A stretch of 64,000 bases of DNA from the NCBI GenBank assembly GCA_947470895.1, contig CANIVF010000011.1, forward strand, positions 1 through 64,000, written 5' to 3'. The notes under the pieces are model-generated. The model was not told the DNA's origin, did no database searches, and saw only the letters and a program-made list of their open reading frames with translations. Source of the DNA: Bacteroidota bacterium. Lineage in GTDB: Bacteria; Bacteroidota; Bacteroidia; Cytophagales; Cyclobacteriaceae. Positions 53,656 to 63,717 of the stretch are shown here, piece by piece. Position 1 is the first letter of the stretch, and each line of letters starts with the position of its first letter. Made by a program: the position numbers and the translations under genes.

Positions 53656-56589
53656 ATGATCAAACTGCGCATTATATTTTTATCAGGATGTATTTTTTTG
53701 TTGATATCCTGTAACCACGACAATAATAAATCGACCTCATCATTTCAAATTGAAGATGGATTCAATCTGGAGTTAGTCGCCAGCGAACCGCTTATTCAGG
53801 ATCCGGTAGATTTAGAATTCAATGAATTAGGTGATGTACTTATTTTAGAAATGCCTGGATATCCCTTGGAAGATAAACAAAGTCGGATTAAGGTTTTGAA
53901 AGATTCCGATCATAATGGAGTGTATGATGAACAGATTTTGTTTGCGGAAAACTTACAAATGGCGTCAAGTATTATGCCATATAAAAAAGGTGTTTTGGTT
54001 GCCGCGCCACCCTACTTGTTATTTCTGAAGGATGAAGATCAAAATTATAAGGTAGAATCTGTAGATACGCTTATGGGGGGTTTTTCTACTGGAAACTTAC
54101 AACATAATTATAATGGACTGACATACGGTTTAGATGGCTGGATTTACGCAGTCAATGGAGGCAATTCCGGCCATCCATTTTGGTGGGGAGATACTACCTC
54201 AGTTATGGATTTGCGAGGCAAGGATTTCCGTTTCAATCTTGATCAAAAAGTTATAGAAAGGCTAGGTAAGTCTTCGGGAGGATTTGGTTTGGGCGTTGAT
54301 GAATACGGACGCCTTTTTGAAACACATAATCTCAAGCACATCTCCCATCTTGTTTTTCCTGATCGCTATTTAAATGGTGCCAGGCTGCTGATGGAGAATC
54401 CGCTTTCGAATATTTCGGATCATGAAGAAAATGGTTTGGCCAGAATTTATCCCATTGGTGAGCAGGAGTCCAGAGTTAATCACCCGGAGCAGTCAGGCTA
54501 TTTTTCAGGTTCATGTGGCATTACTTATTATGGTGGTGGTGCCTATGGTTCTGAATATGAAAATACAATTTGGGTGGCCGATGTAGTGCTCAATCTTATT
54601 CATGTGGACAAAATCAAACCTTTTGGTACATCATTTCAGGCTTCACGTGTTTTTGAAAAAAAAGATTTTCTCGCCAGCAACGATCGATCTTTCAGGCCAG
54701 TCAATATGAGCGTTGGTATGGATGGTGCATTATATGTTATTGACATGCACCGACAGGTTATTGAGCATCCGGAATGGATACCTGATGTGATTGAAAAGAC
54801 CCTTGATCTCAATGCAGGAAAAGATAAGGGGAGGGTATATAAAATAACCCAACAGGGTTTTGAAAATGAGAAATTCAATACTGAGAAATTTAAATCTGTT
54901 GGTGGTTGTGTCGAAAGTTTAAGTCATCCCAATCAATGGGTTAGAAGGACTGCCCACCGACTCTTAGTCGAGCGGGAGTTAAATGAATCGGATTATCAAT
55001 CTTTAAAAAATTCATTGCACTCTAAGAATGAGTGGGCCAAGCTCCATGCCATGTGGGTATTGAATTCTAAAAGACAAATTCAAATTAATGATTTAATCAT
55101 GCTACTCAATGATTCTGTTCCAGCTATTCGTGAAAGCGCGTTAATGGTTGCAGAGGCGCAGATCAACAGTAATGAGAACTTAGTGAAATCGATATTCAAA
55201 CACCTTACTGATGAAAATCAGCGAGTGCGGATGCAGGCCGCATTAACTATTAGTCTCCTGAAAAAGACTTCATTTGAAAATAATTGGGATTCTATCAAAA
55301 AAGGAATTATAGATCAATCTCTAATGCCCACAGACGATTGGAACATAGCTTCACTAACTCTTTCCTCAAGCAATAATCCCATCGATGTTTTCAAGGATGT
55401 TCTGGCCGCTAAGGAAGAACATGGAGATACTAAATTCTTAGAGTCATTGGCTTTGATGGGTTCTGTTGATATTAATGCTACACTAGATTTCCTTAACACG
55501 TTACCAACTGAGAAATTAAAACCTATAGAGCGGGCTTCAATAATACATCACTTGGTGAGCGGTAATGCGAAAGGTCCAGGCAAAACCCTTTTATCAAGCA
55601 TTGAAAAACTGGAGAAGGGAGGCGATCTGGTAATCATTGCAGCATTGAATGAACTTCGTAGAAAGCATCAATTGCCAGCCTCTATAGAATATTTGAGTCT
55701 TAGTAAAGAGGCACTCACCAAAGTGTTGGATAACTCTTTGACGGAACAAGCTCGTTTGGATCAATTGTCGTTGCTGGCTTCATTGCCTTATGCTGCCAAG
55801 TCTGATGCTCTATTTCAGTGTTTAGTTAATGCCCAACCTTTGGCTATTCAGGAGCAAGCCTTACGTCAACTCTCCACCTATCCGGAAATTGGAATTGGTA
55901 AAAAGTTAGTTAACGTATGGAAGGAATTAGGCCCGCAAACCAGGAGATTGGCCAGTGACTTATTGTTATATAACAAAACTCATCACGATGCACTTCTTAC
56001 CGGTTTAGAAAATGAAACTATTAGCATTGGTGAAATGAACTTTGATCTTGAGCGAAGAAGAACTCTTCTTTGGTGGTCGGACAATGAAGAAACTAAAAGG
56101 AGGGCTGCAAAATTATTTTCAGATGTCGGGGTAACCACCCGAAAGGAGGCTATCGAAAAGATGAATGGTGCTCTTAGGTTGATTGGGGATTCTAAAAAGG
56201 GATCAAAAGTCTTTCAAAATGTTTGCAGTCATTGCCACATATTTGGCGATACGGGTAAGGATGTTGGCCCCGTGCTAACTGAAATTAGCAGAAAGAGTAA
56301 AGAAACTTTATTACACGATATTCTAGACCCTAATGCAGCTGCCAATACCCAATATATCAGCCATCGCCTGGAAACGAAAGCTGGAGAAATTCATATAGGC
56401 ATTGTTAAAAATGAAACAGATCAATCCATTACGATTATAAAAATGGGAGGCGAGTCTGTCACCGTTGAAAAGAACAACATTAAAACACTTACATCGCTAG
56501 GAAAATCACTTATGATGGAAGGACTTGAGGGTAGTATGACCCCGCAAGAGATGGCTGACTTATTATCGTATCTGCAAAATCAGAATTAA
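53656..56589 (+). CDS. PVC-type heme-binding dehydrogenase-like lipoprotein 1
   Basis: Lipoprotein of 977 aa (lipobox LLISC, Cys19). Residues about 30-400 are a beta-propeller membrane-bound dehydrogenase-like domain (FNLELVASEPLIQDPVDLEF, NGLTYGLDGWIYAVNGG). About 410-830 is HEAT-like helical repeats. The end is a PVC-type c-heme domain with CSHCH at 857-861 and a downstream Met likely for heme ligation. Known from Planctomycetes, Verrucomicrobia and Bacteroidota; substrates of most are unknown. A paralogue follows 111 bp later. It could accept electrons from the GMC complex or oxidise a sugar itself. Confidence 0.88.
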   Translation: MIKLRIIFLSGCIFLLISCNHDNNKSTSSFQIEDGFNLELVASEPLIQDPVDLEFNELGDVLILEMPGYPLEDKQSRIKVLKDSDHNGVYDEQILFAENLQMASSIMPYKKGVLVAAPPYLLFLKDEDQNYKVESVDTLMGGFSTGNLQHNYNGLTYGLDGWIYAVNGGNSGHPFWWGDTTSVMDLRGKDFRFNLDQKVIERLGKSSGGFGLGVDEYGRLFETHNLKHISHLVFPDRYLNGARLLMENPLSNISDHEENGLARIYPIGEQESRVNHPEQSGYFSGSCGITYYGGGAYGSEYENTIWVADVVLNLIHVDKIKPFGTSFQASRVFEKKDFLASNDRSFRPVNMSVGMDGALYVIDMHRQVIEHPEWIPDVIEKTLDLNAGKDKGRVYKITQQGFENEKFNTEKFKSVGGCVESLSHPNQWVRRTAHRLLVERELNESDYQSLKNSLHSKNEWAKLHAMWVLNSKRQIQINDLIMLLNDSVPAIRESALMVAEAQINSNENLVKSIFKHLTDENQRVRMQAALTISLLKKTSFENNWDSIKKGIIDQSLMPTDDWNIASLTLSSSNNPIDVFKDVLAAKEEHGDTKFLESLALMGSVDINATLDFLNTLPTEKLKPIERASIIHHLVSGNAKGPGKTLLSSIEKLEKGGDLVIIAALNELRRKHQLPASIEYLSLSKEALTKVLDNSLTEQARLDQLSLLASLPYAAKSDALFQCLVNAQPLAIQEQALRQLSTYPEIGIGKKLVNVWKELGPQTRRLASDLLLYNKTHHDALLTGLENETISIGEMNFDLERRRTLLWWSDNEETKRRAAKLFSDVGVTTRKEAIEKMNGALRLIGDSKKGSKVFQNVCSHCHIFGDTGKDVGPVLTEISRKSKETLLHDILDPNAAANTQYISHRLETKAGEIHIGIVKNETDQSITIIKMGGESVTVEKNNIKTLTSLGKSLMMEGLEGSMTPQEMADLLSYLQNQN

Positions 56590-56700
56590 GAATTATTATT
56601 TTAACGATCGGACATAGTGAAAAAAACCTCTGTATTAGATTTAATTTACTTCAAATTGAGCAAATCGAAAGCTAATTTTTTCAAATCAATCCACACTAAA

Positions 56701-59700
56701 ATGAAAACCAGTTTTTTTTATTTCCATCAACTACGCTTCGTTTCTATTTTCATCATCATTCTTCCTTTCGTAGTAGGTTGTAACAATAAATCTGACACCA
56801 CCTTAAGTCCTCAGGATGCCCTTTCAGCTTTTGAGATAGAGTTAGGTTTTAAAATTGAATTGTTAGCGGCAGAACCTCTGATCTCTGACCCTGTTGATAT
56901 GGAGATAGATGAATATGGTCGTCTCTATGTAATTGAAATGCATGGCTATCCGCTTGATCTTGGTGGCTCGGGTAAAATAAAACTGCTCTCCGACACCGAT
57001 GGTGACGGAGTAATGGATAAGAGTACTTTGTTTGCCGAAGGGCTTATCCTTCCCAACAGCATCATGCGTTGGAAGAAAGGTATTCTGGTTACGGATGCTC
57101 CCAACGTTCTTTACATGGAAGACCGCGATGGTAATGGCAAGGCTGAAGTGATTGATACGTTGCTTACTGGATTTGCTTTATCAAATCCACAACATAATCT
57201 TAACAACCCTCTGCTCGGACTTGATAATTGGATTTACCTCGCCCACGAAGGGGCAGTGAAAACCGAAACGTATAAAAAGGAACTTGGAGACCTGGGCACA
57301 GAAATTTATTTTCCGGGCAAACCAGATGCGCCTCGCCTGGGAATAAATGCCACAGGAAGGATGGTGCGTTTTCAACCGGATCAAAATAAATTGGAGATCA
57401 CGTCAAGCTACACACAGTTTGGTCATGCCTTTGATGCATGGGGGCATCACCTCCTGGTAAGTAATGCCAATCATATTTTCCAGGAAGTTGTTGCCCAGAC
57501 CTATCTTAGCCGCAATCATGATTTGTTGGTATCGAACGCTACGCAAAATCTTTCGGATCATGGCGATGCTGCCGAAGTATTTCCCATCACTGTCAATCCA
57601 CAAAATCAACTGCTCACTGATGTGGGTGTGATCACCTCCGCCTGCGGATTAACAACCTACTTAGGTGGTGCCTTTCCGGCTCCGTTTGATGACAACGTTA
57701 CTTTCGTAGCCGAGCCTGTCAGCAACCTGATTCACGTTGATAAATTGAAAGAACAGGGTTCAACTTTTATTGCCAGCCGCATCCTGGAACATAAAGAATT
57801 TCTGGCTTCCACCGATGCCCGCTTTCGTCCTGTTAATATGTATATAGGTCCGGATGGAGCATTGTATGTCATTGACTATTATCGGCAAATCATTGAGCAT
57901 CCGGAGTGGATGTCAGATGATGTAGTCAAGTCAGGTGATCTTTACAACGACTCTGATAAAGGTCGCATTTATCGTATCACCCCCACCAATTCAAAGTCTG
58001 CCGATTGGACCAAGGGACTCTCTCTTGGAGATGCTTCTGTTCAGCAATTAGTAGAGCATCTGGCAAATCCTAACGTATGGTGGAGACAAAATGCACAACG
58101 ATTATTGGTTGACCGTGCGGATAAACAATCGATCCTTTCCTTACTTAAAATGACCGGCAATACAGATTCACCAATGGGCCGGCTTCATGCTTTGTGGACG
58201 TTGGAAGGAATGGGTGAACTGAAACCTGAACAAATTGAAAAGGCTTTGGGTGATCCGGTTTCGGGGATTCGTGAAAACGCCATCAAGCTGGCAGAACTTC
58301 ACTTGGCCGATGCACCACAGTTAACGAAATCATTACTTCTATTGCAGGCCGATACAGACGCAAAAGTCAGGTTTCAATTGCTTTGCACGTTAGGATTTGT
58401 GCCTACCCCGGAAGCAGCAGAGGCTAGGCATAAAATTTTGTTTACCGATATGCAAGACAATTGGGTGCAGATTGCTGCGTTATCGGCTTCCTCTTCAGAA
58501 TCAGAATCTTTACTGGAAGTGATGTTGGAAAATTTCCGAAATGATGTTCCTGCCCATGCTTCCATGGTTCAGCGTTTAGCTTCCATGATTGCCACCAAAG
58601 GAAACACAGCGGCAATTAAAACATTTATCAAAAGTGCTACTCGTCCTGTTTTGGAAAATCAGAGCACTTGGCAAGCGCCCATGTTAGATGGCATTGCCCA
58701 GGGGATTGAATCAATAAAAATGAAAAATCCTGTTACTGAAATGGAAGAGAATCTTTTGGTGCAAACTTTTTTTGAAAGCCCATCCACATCAATACGAAAA
58801 GCATCATTGCATCTTCTCAAAACCATTGGAATAAGCAACAACCCGAAAAGTAATGCAGCGATGGGAAAGGCAATCTCACTGGCAACTAATCAAGATCAAT
58901 CTGATATAAAAAGAGCCGATGGGATTGAGTTCATTGGGCTTCGTAATCCCGCACCTTATGCTTCCATACTGATGCAATTATTCACACCCCAGGAAGAACT
59001 TTCAATTCAACTGGCAGCTTTAAGAACATTGAGTTTAATACCCGACACAACAGTTTGCCAATACCTGATAAAGCAATGGCCTGTTCTTACACCGGATATA
59101 CAAGATGCAGCCGTGAGTACCTTTATGGTGAACATCAAGCGCGTCACCATGTTGTTACAGGCAATCGAATCAGGAAAGATTCAGGTCGCTAGTATCAGTT
59201 GGCCAAGAAAAGTAAGGATGATGGCTGCTTCGGATGAAGCAGTTCGGAACCGTGCCCGTGCACTCTTCACCAAAAATGATGAGCAGGAGGTGAATAAAAA
59301 ATATAAGCAGGCTTTGGCGTTGAAGGGTGATGGAGCTAAAGGAATAAAAGTGTTTGAGCAAAACTGCGCCATTTGTCATCAGGTACGCGGTAAAAAAGGA
59401 TTAGCGATTGGCCCCGATCTTGGCACAGTTCATAATTGGTCAAAGGAAGCGATTATGGCTAATATTTTAGCTCCCAATCTTTCTATTTCTAGTGGTTATG
59501 ATCTTTGGTCGGTGGAGTTACAGAATAGTGAATCATTGCAGGGAATGATTGCAAGTGAAACCCCTGAAGCGATCACGCTGCGTAATTCCGGAAGCGCAGA
59601 TAAAACAGTAAGCCGTAAAAATATTAAATCTATAAAGGCTCTTTCCATTTCGCTCATGACAAGCGGTCTGGAAAATCAAATCAACCAACAGCAAATGGCA

Positions 59701-59733
59701 GACCTGCTGGATTTTCTAAAACAAAACAAATAA
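56701..59733 (+). CDS. PVC-type heme-binding dehydrogenase-like lipoprotein 2
   Basis: Paralogue of the preceding protein, 1010 aa from the ATG at 56701, which gives a lipobox (VVGC); a GTG 28 codons upstream is open but spoils the signal peptide. Domain order is the same: propeller with FKIELLAAEPLISDPVDMEI and LLGLDNWIYLAHEG, HEAT repeats, and a c-heme domain with CAICH at 889-893 (this start). The two proteins share short motifs such as FLAST/SNDxxFRPVNM and YVIDxxRQxIEHPEWM but differ in the propeller surface, so they may handle different partners. Last gene of the plus-strand run. Confidence 0.88.
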   Translation: MKTSFFYFHQLRFVSIFIIILPFVVGCNNKSDTTLSPQDALSAFEIELGFKIELLAAEPLISDPVDMEIDEYGRLYVIEMHGYPLDLGGSGKIKLLSDTDGDGVMDKSTLFAEGLILPNSIMRWKKGILVTDAPNVLYMEDRDGNGKAEVIDTLLTGFALSNPQHNLNNPLLGLDNWIYLAHEGAVKTETYKKELGDLGTEIYFPGKPDAPRLGINATGRMVRFQPDQNKLEITSSYTQFGHAFDAWGHHLLVSNANHIFQEVVAQTYLSRNHDLLVSNATQNLSDHGDAAEVFPITVNPQNQLLTDVGVITSACGLTTYLGGAFPAPFDDNVTFVAEPVSNLIHVDKLKEQGSTFIASRILEHKEFLASTDARFRPVNMYIGPDGALYVIDYYRQIIEHPEWMSDDVVKSGDLYNDSDKGRIYRITPTNSKSADWTKGLSLGDASVQQLVEHLANPNVWWRQNAQRLLVDRADKQSILSLLKMTGNTDSPMGRLHALWTLEGMGELKPEQIEKALGDPVSGIRENAIKLAELHLADAPQLTKSLLLLQADTDAKVRFQLLCTLGFVPTPEAAEARHKILFTDMQDNWVQIAALSASSSESESLLEVMLENFRNDVPAHASMVQRLASMIATKGNTAAIKTFIKSATRPVLENQSTWQAPMLDGIAQGIESIKMKNPVTEMEENLLVQTFFESPSTSIRKASLHLLKTIGISNNPKSNAAMGKAISLATNQDQSDIKRADGIEFIGLRNPAPYASILMQLFTPQEELSIQLAALRTLSLIPDTTVCQYLIKQWPVLTPDIQDAAVSTFMVNIKRVTMLLQAIESGKIQVASISWPRKVRMMAASDEAVRNRARALFTKNDEQEVNKKYKQALALKGDGAKGIKVFEQNCAICHQVRGKKGLAIGPDLGTVHNWSKEAIMANILAPNLSISSGYDLWSVELQNSESLQGMIASETPEAITLRNSGSADKTVSRKNIKSIKALSISLMTSGLENQINQQQMADLLDFLKQNK

Positions 59734-60147
59734 TTTATCTGTGTCAGGATGGAATACATGGATTTTGAACAAACAATCTTGTTTACGACATTTCCTAATG
59801 GTGGAAGTGTTCTAAAAAATGGTAGGTGAGCTTTTAATTGATCCTGCAGAGGAACCAAACCTTACTAGAGACTTACTTGTTAAGTGGATAAGGTTAAATT
59901 TTTACGATAAAAGATGGCTATATATTTTCCTATTCGTCCTTTACTTGGTAAGTCGCATGGCTCTAAAACCATAAGGGGTATTTCCAGTGTGACACTACTA
60001 TTTCAGTTCAGTCAATTTAAAACTTAGAAATTAAAGGAAACATCAAGCGGAAGATGGTTGGACCACCCTATTCCAAATCAGGGTGACAGTAAGATCAGTA
60101 TTATGAATAATTTATTCAATTAATGATTGATTCCTAAAAAGGGACCA
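59734..60147. other. convergent intergenic region, nothing recognised
   Basis: About 410 bases between the second heme protein and the FG-GAP gene. No coding frame of quality, no repeat and no convincing terminator hairpin was seen. Confidence 0.4.
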
Positions 60148-63100
60148 CTACTTCAGATCTGCCGTATCTATACTTCGCGACTTACCTTTTGAATCAATGA
60201 TAGTTAATTTTTTTACACCTTCAGCTATTGCTATTTTCCTTGTCGATTGCGATAGATAACCAGCACCATAATAAAATTCTATTTCCTGTTTTCTGCCATC
60301 CAAAAAGAGCAAGGTTGCGGAAACGTCAAGCGTTTCTGGTTTGAACGTTATTTTGCTTGCTGTGGCTTGAGTGCTGAATACTTTAAGACTATCTTGATTC
60401 TGGGTAGCTATAATCATACTTTTGCCATTAACCATTATTTTCGCTAAGGCTTTACCATCTTGCGGAACATAAAAGCCACTTTTTAAGGAAGGTACTACAT
60501 TGAAAGTTCCCTTTCCATTGCCCAATAAAACCAAACCCGTGCACGCATCATATCTTCCAATAAAAACTTCATTTCCGTAATCATTACCAATTAAAACTAT
60601 GTCTAAGTTGCCATCGGTATCTACATCTATTGACACCATTCCATTTACTGGAGCAACTTGGGCACTTACAGGCAAAGCCGTCATTCTAAATTTTCCGTTT
60701 CCAAGGTTCTCCATATAACTTGACGCCATGTGATTTGCTTCCAATTTAAGTGCGCCCTTTAAGTCATCTTCTGTGAGCAAGCTTTCCAAAGTAGCCGCAC
60801 CATATTGTTTATAGCTATAATATTTTCTTCTGAACTTAGTGCTTTGAGAATTTAATTCTTCCCAAAAATGAACAGGGTATAATTTTTTAATATCACTTTC
60901 CATCGACTCTCTCATATAGCATGCTACGATCGGATCCATGCTTCCGTTTCCATCAAAATCCTTGGCATAGATAGTCAGTGGATATTTATCCGATACCTGG
61001 TAATTACTATTTAATCCTAGATTACCAGCCACGTAATCCATATCACCATCATTGTCAAAATCACCAGAAGAGATACTATTCCACCACCCAATGTATTGTT
61101 GAATTCCGGTAGTCGATAATTTAGTTAGATTAACTCCATCATTTTTAAAAAAAGTAATAGGCATAAACTCACCGACCAAAACGAGATCAGGCTTTCCATC
61201 ACGATCAAAATCAGACCAGATAGCATCAGTAACCATACCAGGTAGCCTTAATTCAGCGCATACCTTCTCGGTTACGTCAGTGAATACACCGCCATTGTTT
61301 TGAAGAATGTAACTACTGGCGGGCAATGGATAACTACCGGCAACCATTCGTCCACCAACAAATAAGTCCAAATCTCCATCAGCATCAAAGTCTGCCGCTC
61401 TTACACAAGAGCCGCTGGCTGTAATCTGTGGTAGAGCAGAGCTATCTACTTTAAAATTCCCTTTTCCGTCATTTCGAAAAAAACGATCTTGATATACTTT
61501 CACGTTAACATCTTCAAGACTTCCGCTTACGATATATAAATCTAAATCGTTATCGTTATCGGCATCAAACAATAACAATCCTTCATCCTCTTCCTTTTTA
61601 TGTTCATCCTTGGATTTTTGGAATAGCCTGTTTTTCCCCTCTGAGAAAGTTCCGTCTGGTTGTTGTAGATATAAAGTGGCATTATAATGTGTTGATCCAG
61701 CAACAACAAAATCATCTAACCCATCACTATTGATGTCGCCCACGCAAATTCCAGGACCTGACTGAGAAAATTTATGAGGCATTGTTCGTTGCAGATTAAA
61801 ATCCACTTTATCCTCTTCAAAGTGTTTATATGACATCTGTATCGCCTTACTTACCTCTGTAAAGTATTTACTTAGAGGAAGCATTCTCTTAGATTTAAGA
61901 ATATTATTCTTTTGAAAAGCAGAACTATGAGGAACGGAAATTACCTGGTTTGTATGAACATTTTTAAGCACCTGAACGTTGCCATCAGGCCACTCAACGA
62001 ATACTGAATCTACCAGGTTACTCGATCCCATTCCAAAATGTGATATACCCTCTACCGTGGAGAGAAAACCCCTATAAACAAAGTTCTCATTATATTGCCT
62101 TCTCCCACTATCATAGAAAATTGATATTTTAGTACCTATGCCAAACCTGTTTAAGGTACCACCTAATAATTTAATTCTAAGAAAATTACTTACGGTTCTA
62201 TCATTCCCTGAACTGTGATCCAAGTTATTTTTATAGACGAAAGCGACTTCGTTTATATTGTTAACTAAATAATCCAAATCTCCATCATTATCAAGATCTG
62301 CAAAGGCGGCACCATTTGAAAAAGATGGCTTATCCATACCCCATTTTTTTGTAACATCACTAAAGGTAAGGTCGCCTTGATTCTTGTAGGCATAATTGGA
62401 AATCTTAACGACTGGTATTGAATCCAGAAGATAACGGATTCCAGCTATGTTCTCTTTATCTGATCTGAAAATCGCAAAGTCCTTATCGGTAATGTCTAAC
62501 GGAAATCCATTTGTAATGAAAAGATCTTTTTCTCCATCATTGTCAAAATCCGCAAACAATGGAGACCAACTCCATTCAGTTTGACTGACTCCTGCAAGTT
62601 GTCCTATCTCGCTAAATTTGATACCGCTACTAAGTCCATTATTAATATGTAACATATTTCTTACGTACTGAAATTCATAGCCAAACTCCTTATTGTTAAG
62701 ATAGTTCTGATAAGTCTTATTGCTAATAGTGGTTTTCTTGCGGGTATTAATTTCAGGAAGCATATCAACGGTAAAAATATCAGACATGCCATCATTGTTA
62801 ATGTCCGCCACATCATTGCCCATGGAAAACTGACTCTGATGGCCGATATAATCTGCAATACGATTTTTAAAAGTGCCGTCTCTGTTGTTGATGTATAAGA
62901 TATCATTCGAGAGATAATCGTTCGAAACGTATATGTCAGGCCAACCATCATTATTAAAATCTGAAATAGCCAAACCAAGTCCAAATCCTTCAATTAGAAT
63001 CCCAGCTTCTTTAGAAACATTTGAAAAAGTACCGTCACCGTTATTTCTATACAGTCTATCATTATTTGGTGATGTGCCATCCACAATTTTAAGGCGGTAA

Positions 63101-63717
63101 CTAGTTGAAAAATTTGGAAGCTTTTGGTTGGTGAGCACATAGAGATCCAAGTCTCCGTCATGATCATAATCAAAAAAAGCAGAGTTAACACTGAACCCCA
63201 TATCATCAATTTTATACTCTGCCGCCTTTTCTGTAAATGTTGGGAACCCTTCCTTATTTAATCCATTGTTGATAAAAAGCATATTTTTCCGATCTAATGA
63301 ATCGGGCTTCATAGTAGCACATACGTAGATATCTGGCCATTCATCATTGTTGATGTCAATGATCGAAACTCCTGAGTTCCATCTCCCAGTCACATTAACG
63401 TTGGCCTCGGCTGTAATGTCCTTAAATTTAAAATCACCTAGATTTAGGTAAAGCCTATTATCAACTTGGTTACCTGTAAAAAAAACATCCTGTTTTCCAT
63501 CATTATTGAAATCCGCTATACCAACACCTCCACCATTATAAATATACTCATAGGTAAGAATGTTAAAACTGTCCGTTGCCTCAACCGAATTAGTGAAATG
63601 GATACCCGTTTCATTTGCTGATAACAATTTAAAAAGAGTATCCTGTTTCTTGTAGCAACTTGCGAATAAAAACAAAACAACGCAGCATAGAATAGCACTT
63701 ACACTTACTTCTTTCAT
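60148..63717 (-). CDS. FG-GAP/ASPIC-UnbV repeat lipoprotein
   Basis: Surface lipoprotein of 1189 aa (lipobox LFASC, Cys21). It contains two series of FG-GAP/VCBS units with Ca2+-loop motifs of type DxNxDGxxD (ADFNNDGKQDVFF, FDYDHDGDLDLYVL, SDFNNDGWPDIYV, ADINNDGMSDIFTV, ADLDNDGDLDYLV), which form an integrin-like propeller. An ASPIC/UnbV domain (about 510-600) separates them: FLRIKLLGG...FGIGTKI then HFGMGSSN and VEWPDG. A second propeller follows. Such proteins are often encoded beside SusCD loci in Bacteroidota and are thought to bind glycans or proteins. Enzymatic activity is not indicated. Confidence 0.88.
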   Translation of the reverse strand: MKEVSVSAILCCVVLFLFASCYKKQDTLFKLLSANETGIHFTNSVEATDSFNILTYEYIYNGGGVGIADFNNDGKQDVFFTGNQVDNRLYLNLGDFKFKDITAEANVNVTGRWNSGVSIIDINNDEWPDIYVCATMKPDSLDRKNMLFINNGLNKEGFPTFTEKAAEYKIDDMGFSVNSAFFDYDHDGDLDLYVLTNQKLPNFSTSYRLKIVDGTSPNNDRLYRNNGDGTFSNVSKEAGILIEGFGLGLAISDFNNDGWPDIYVSNDYLSNDILYINNRDGTFKNRIADYIGHQSQFSMGNDVADINNDGMSDIFTVDMLPEINTRKKTTISNKTYQNYLNNKEFGYEFQYVRNMLHINNGLSSGIKFSEIGQLAGVSQTEWSWSPLFADFDNDGEKDLFITNGFPLDITDKDFAIFRSDKENIAGIRYLLDSIPVVKISNYAYKNQGDLTFSDVTKKWGMDKPSFSNGAAFADLDNDGDLDYLVNNINEVAFVYKNNLDHSSGNDRTVSNFLRIKLLGGTLNRFGIGTKISIFYDSGRRQYNENFVYRGFLSTVEGISHFGMGSSNLVDSVFVEWPDGNVQVLKNVHTNQVISVPHSSAFQKNNILKSKRMLPLSKYFTEVSKAIQMSYKHFEEDKVDFNLQRTMPHKFSQSGPGICVGDINSDGLDDFVVAGSTHYNATLYLQQPDGTFSEGKNRLFQKSKDEHKKEEDEGLLLFDADNDNDLDLYIVSGSLEDVNVKVYQDRFFRNDGKGNFKVDSSALPQITASGSCVRAADFDADGDLDLFVGGRMVAGSYPLPASSYILQNNGGVFTDVTEKVCAELRLPGMVTDAIWSDFDRDGKPDLVLVGEFMPITFFKNDGVNLTKLSTTGIQQYIGWWNSISSGDFDNDGDMDYVAGNLGLNSNYQVSDKYPLTIYAKDFDGNGSMDPIVACYMRESMESDIKKLYPVHFWEELNSQSTKFRRKYYSYKQYGAATLESLLTEDDLKGALKLEANHMASSYMENLGNGKFRMTALPVSAQVAPVNGMVSIDVDTDGNLDIVLIGNDYGNEVFIGRYDACTGLVLLGNGKGTFNVVPSLKSGFYVPQDGKALAKIMVNGKSMIIATQNQDSLKVFSTQATASKITFKPETLDVSATLLFLDGRKQEIEFYYGAGYLSQSTRKIAIAEGVKKLTIIDSKGKSRSIDTADLK

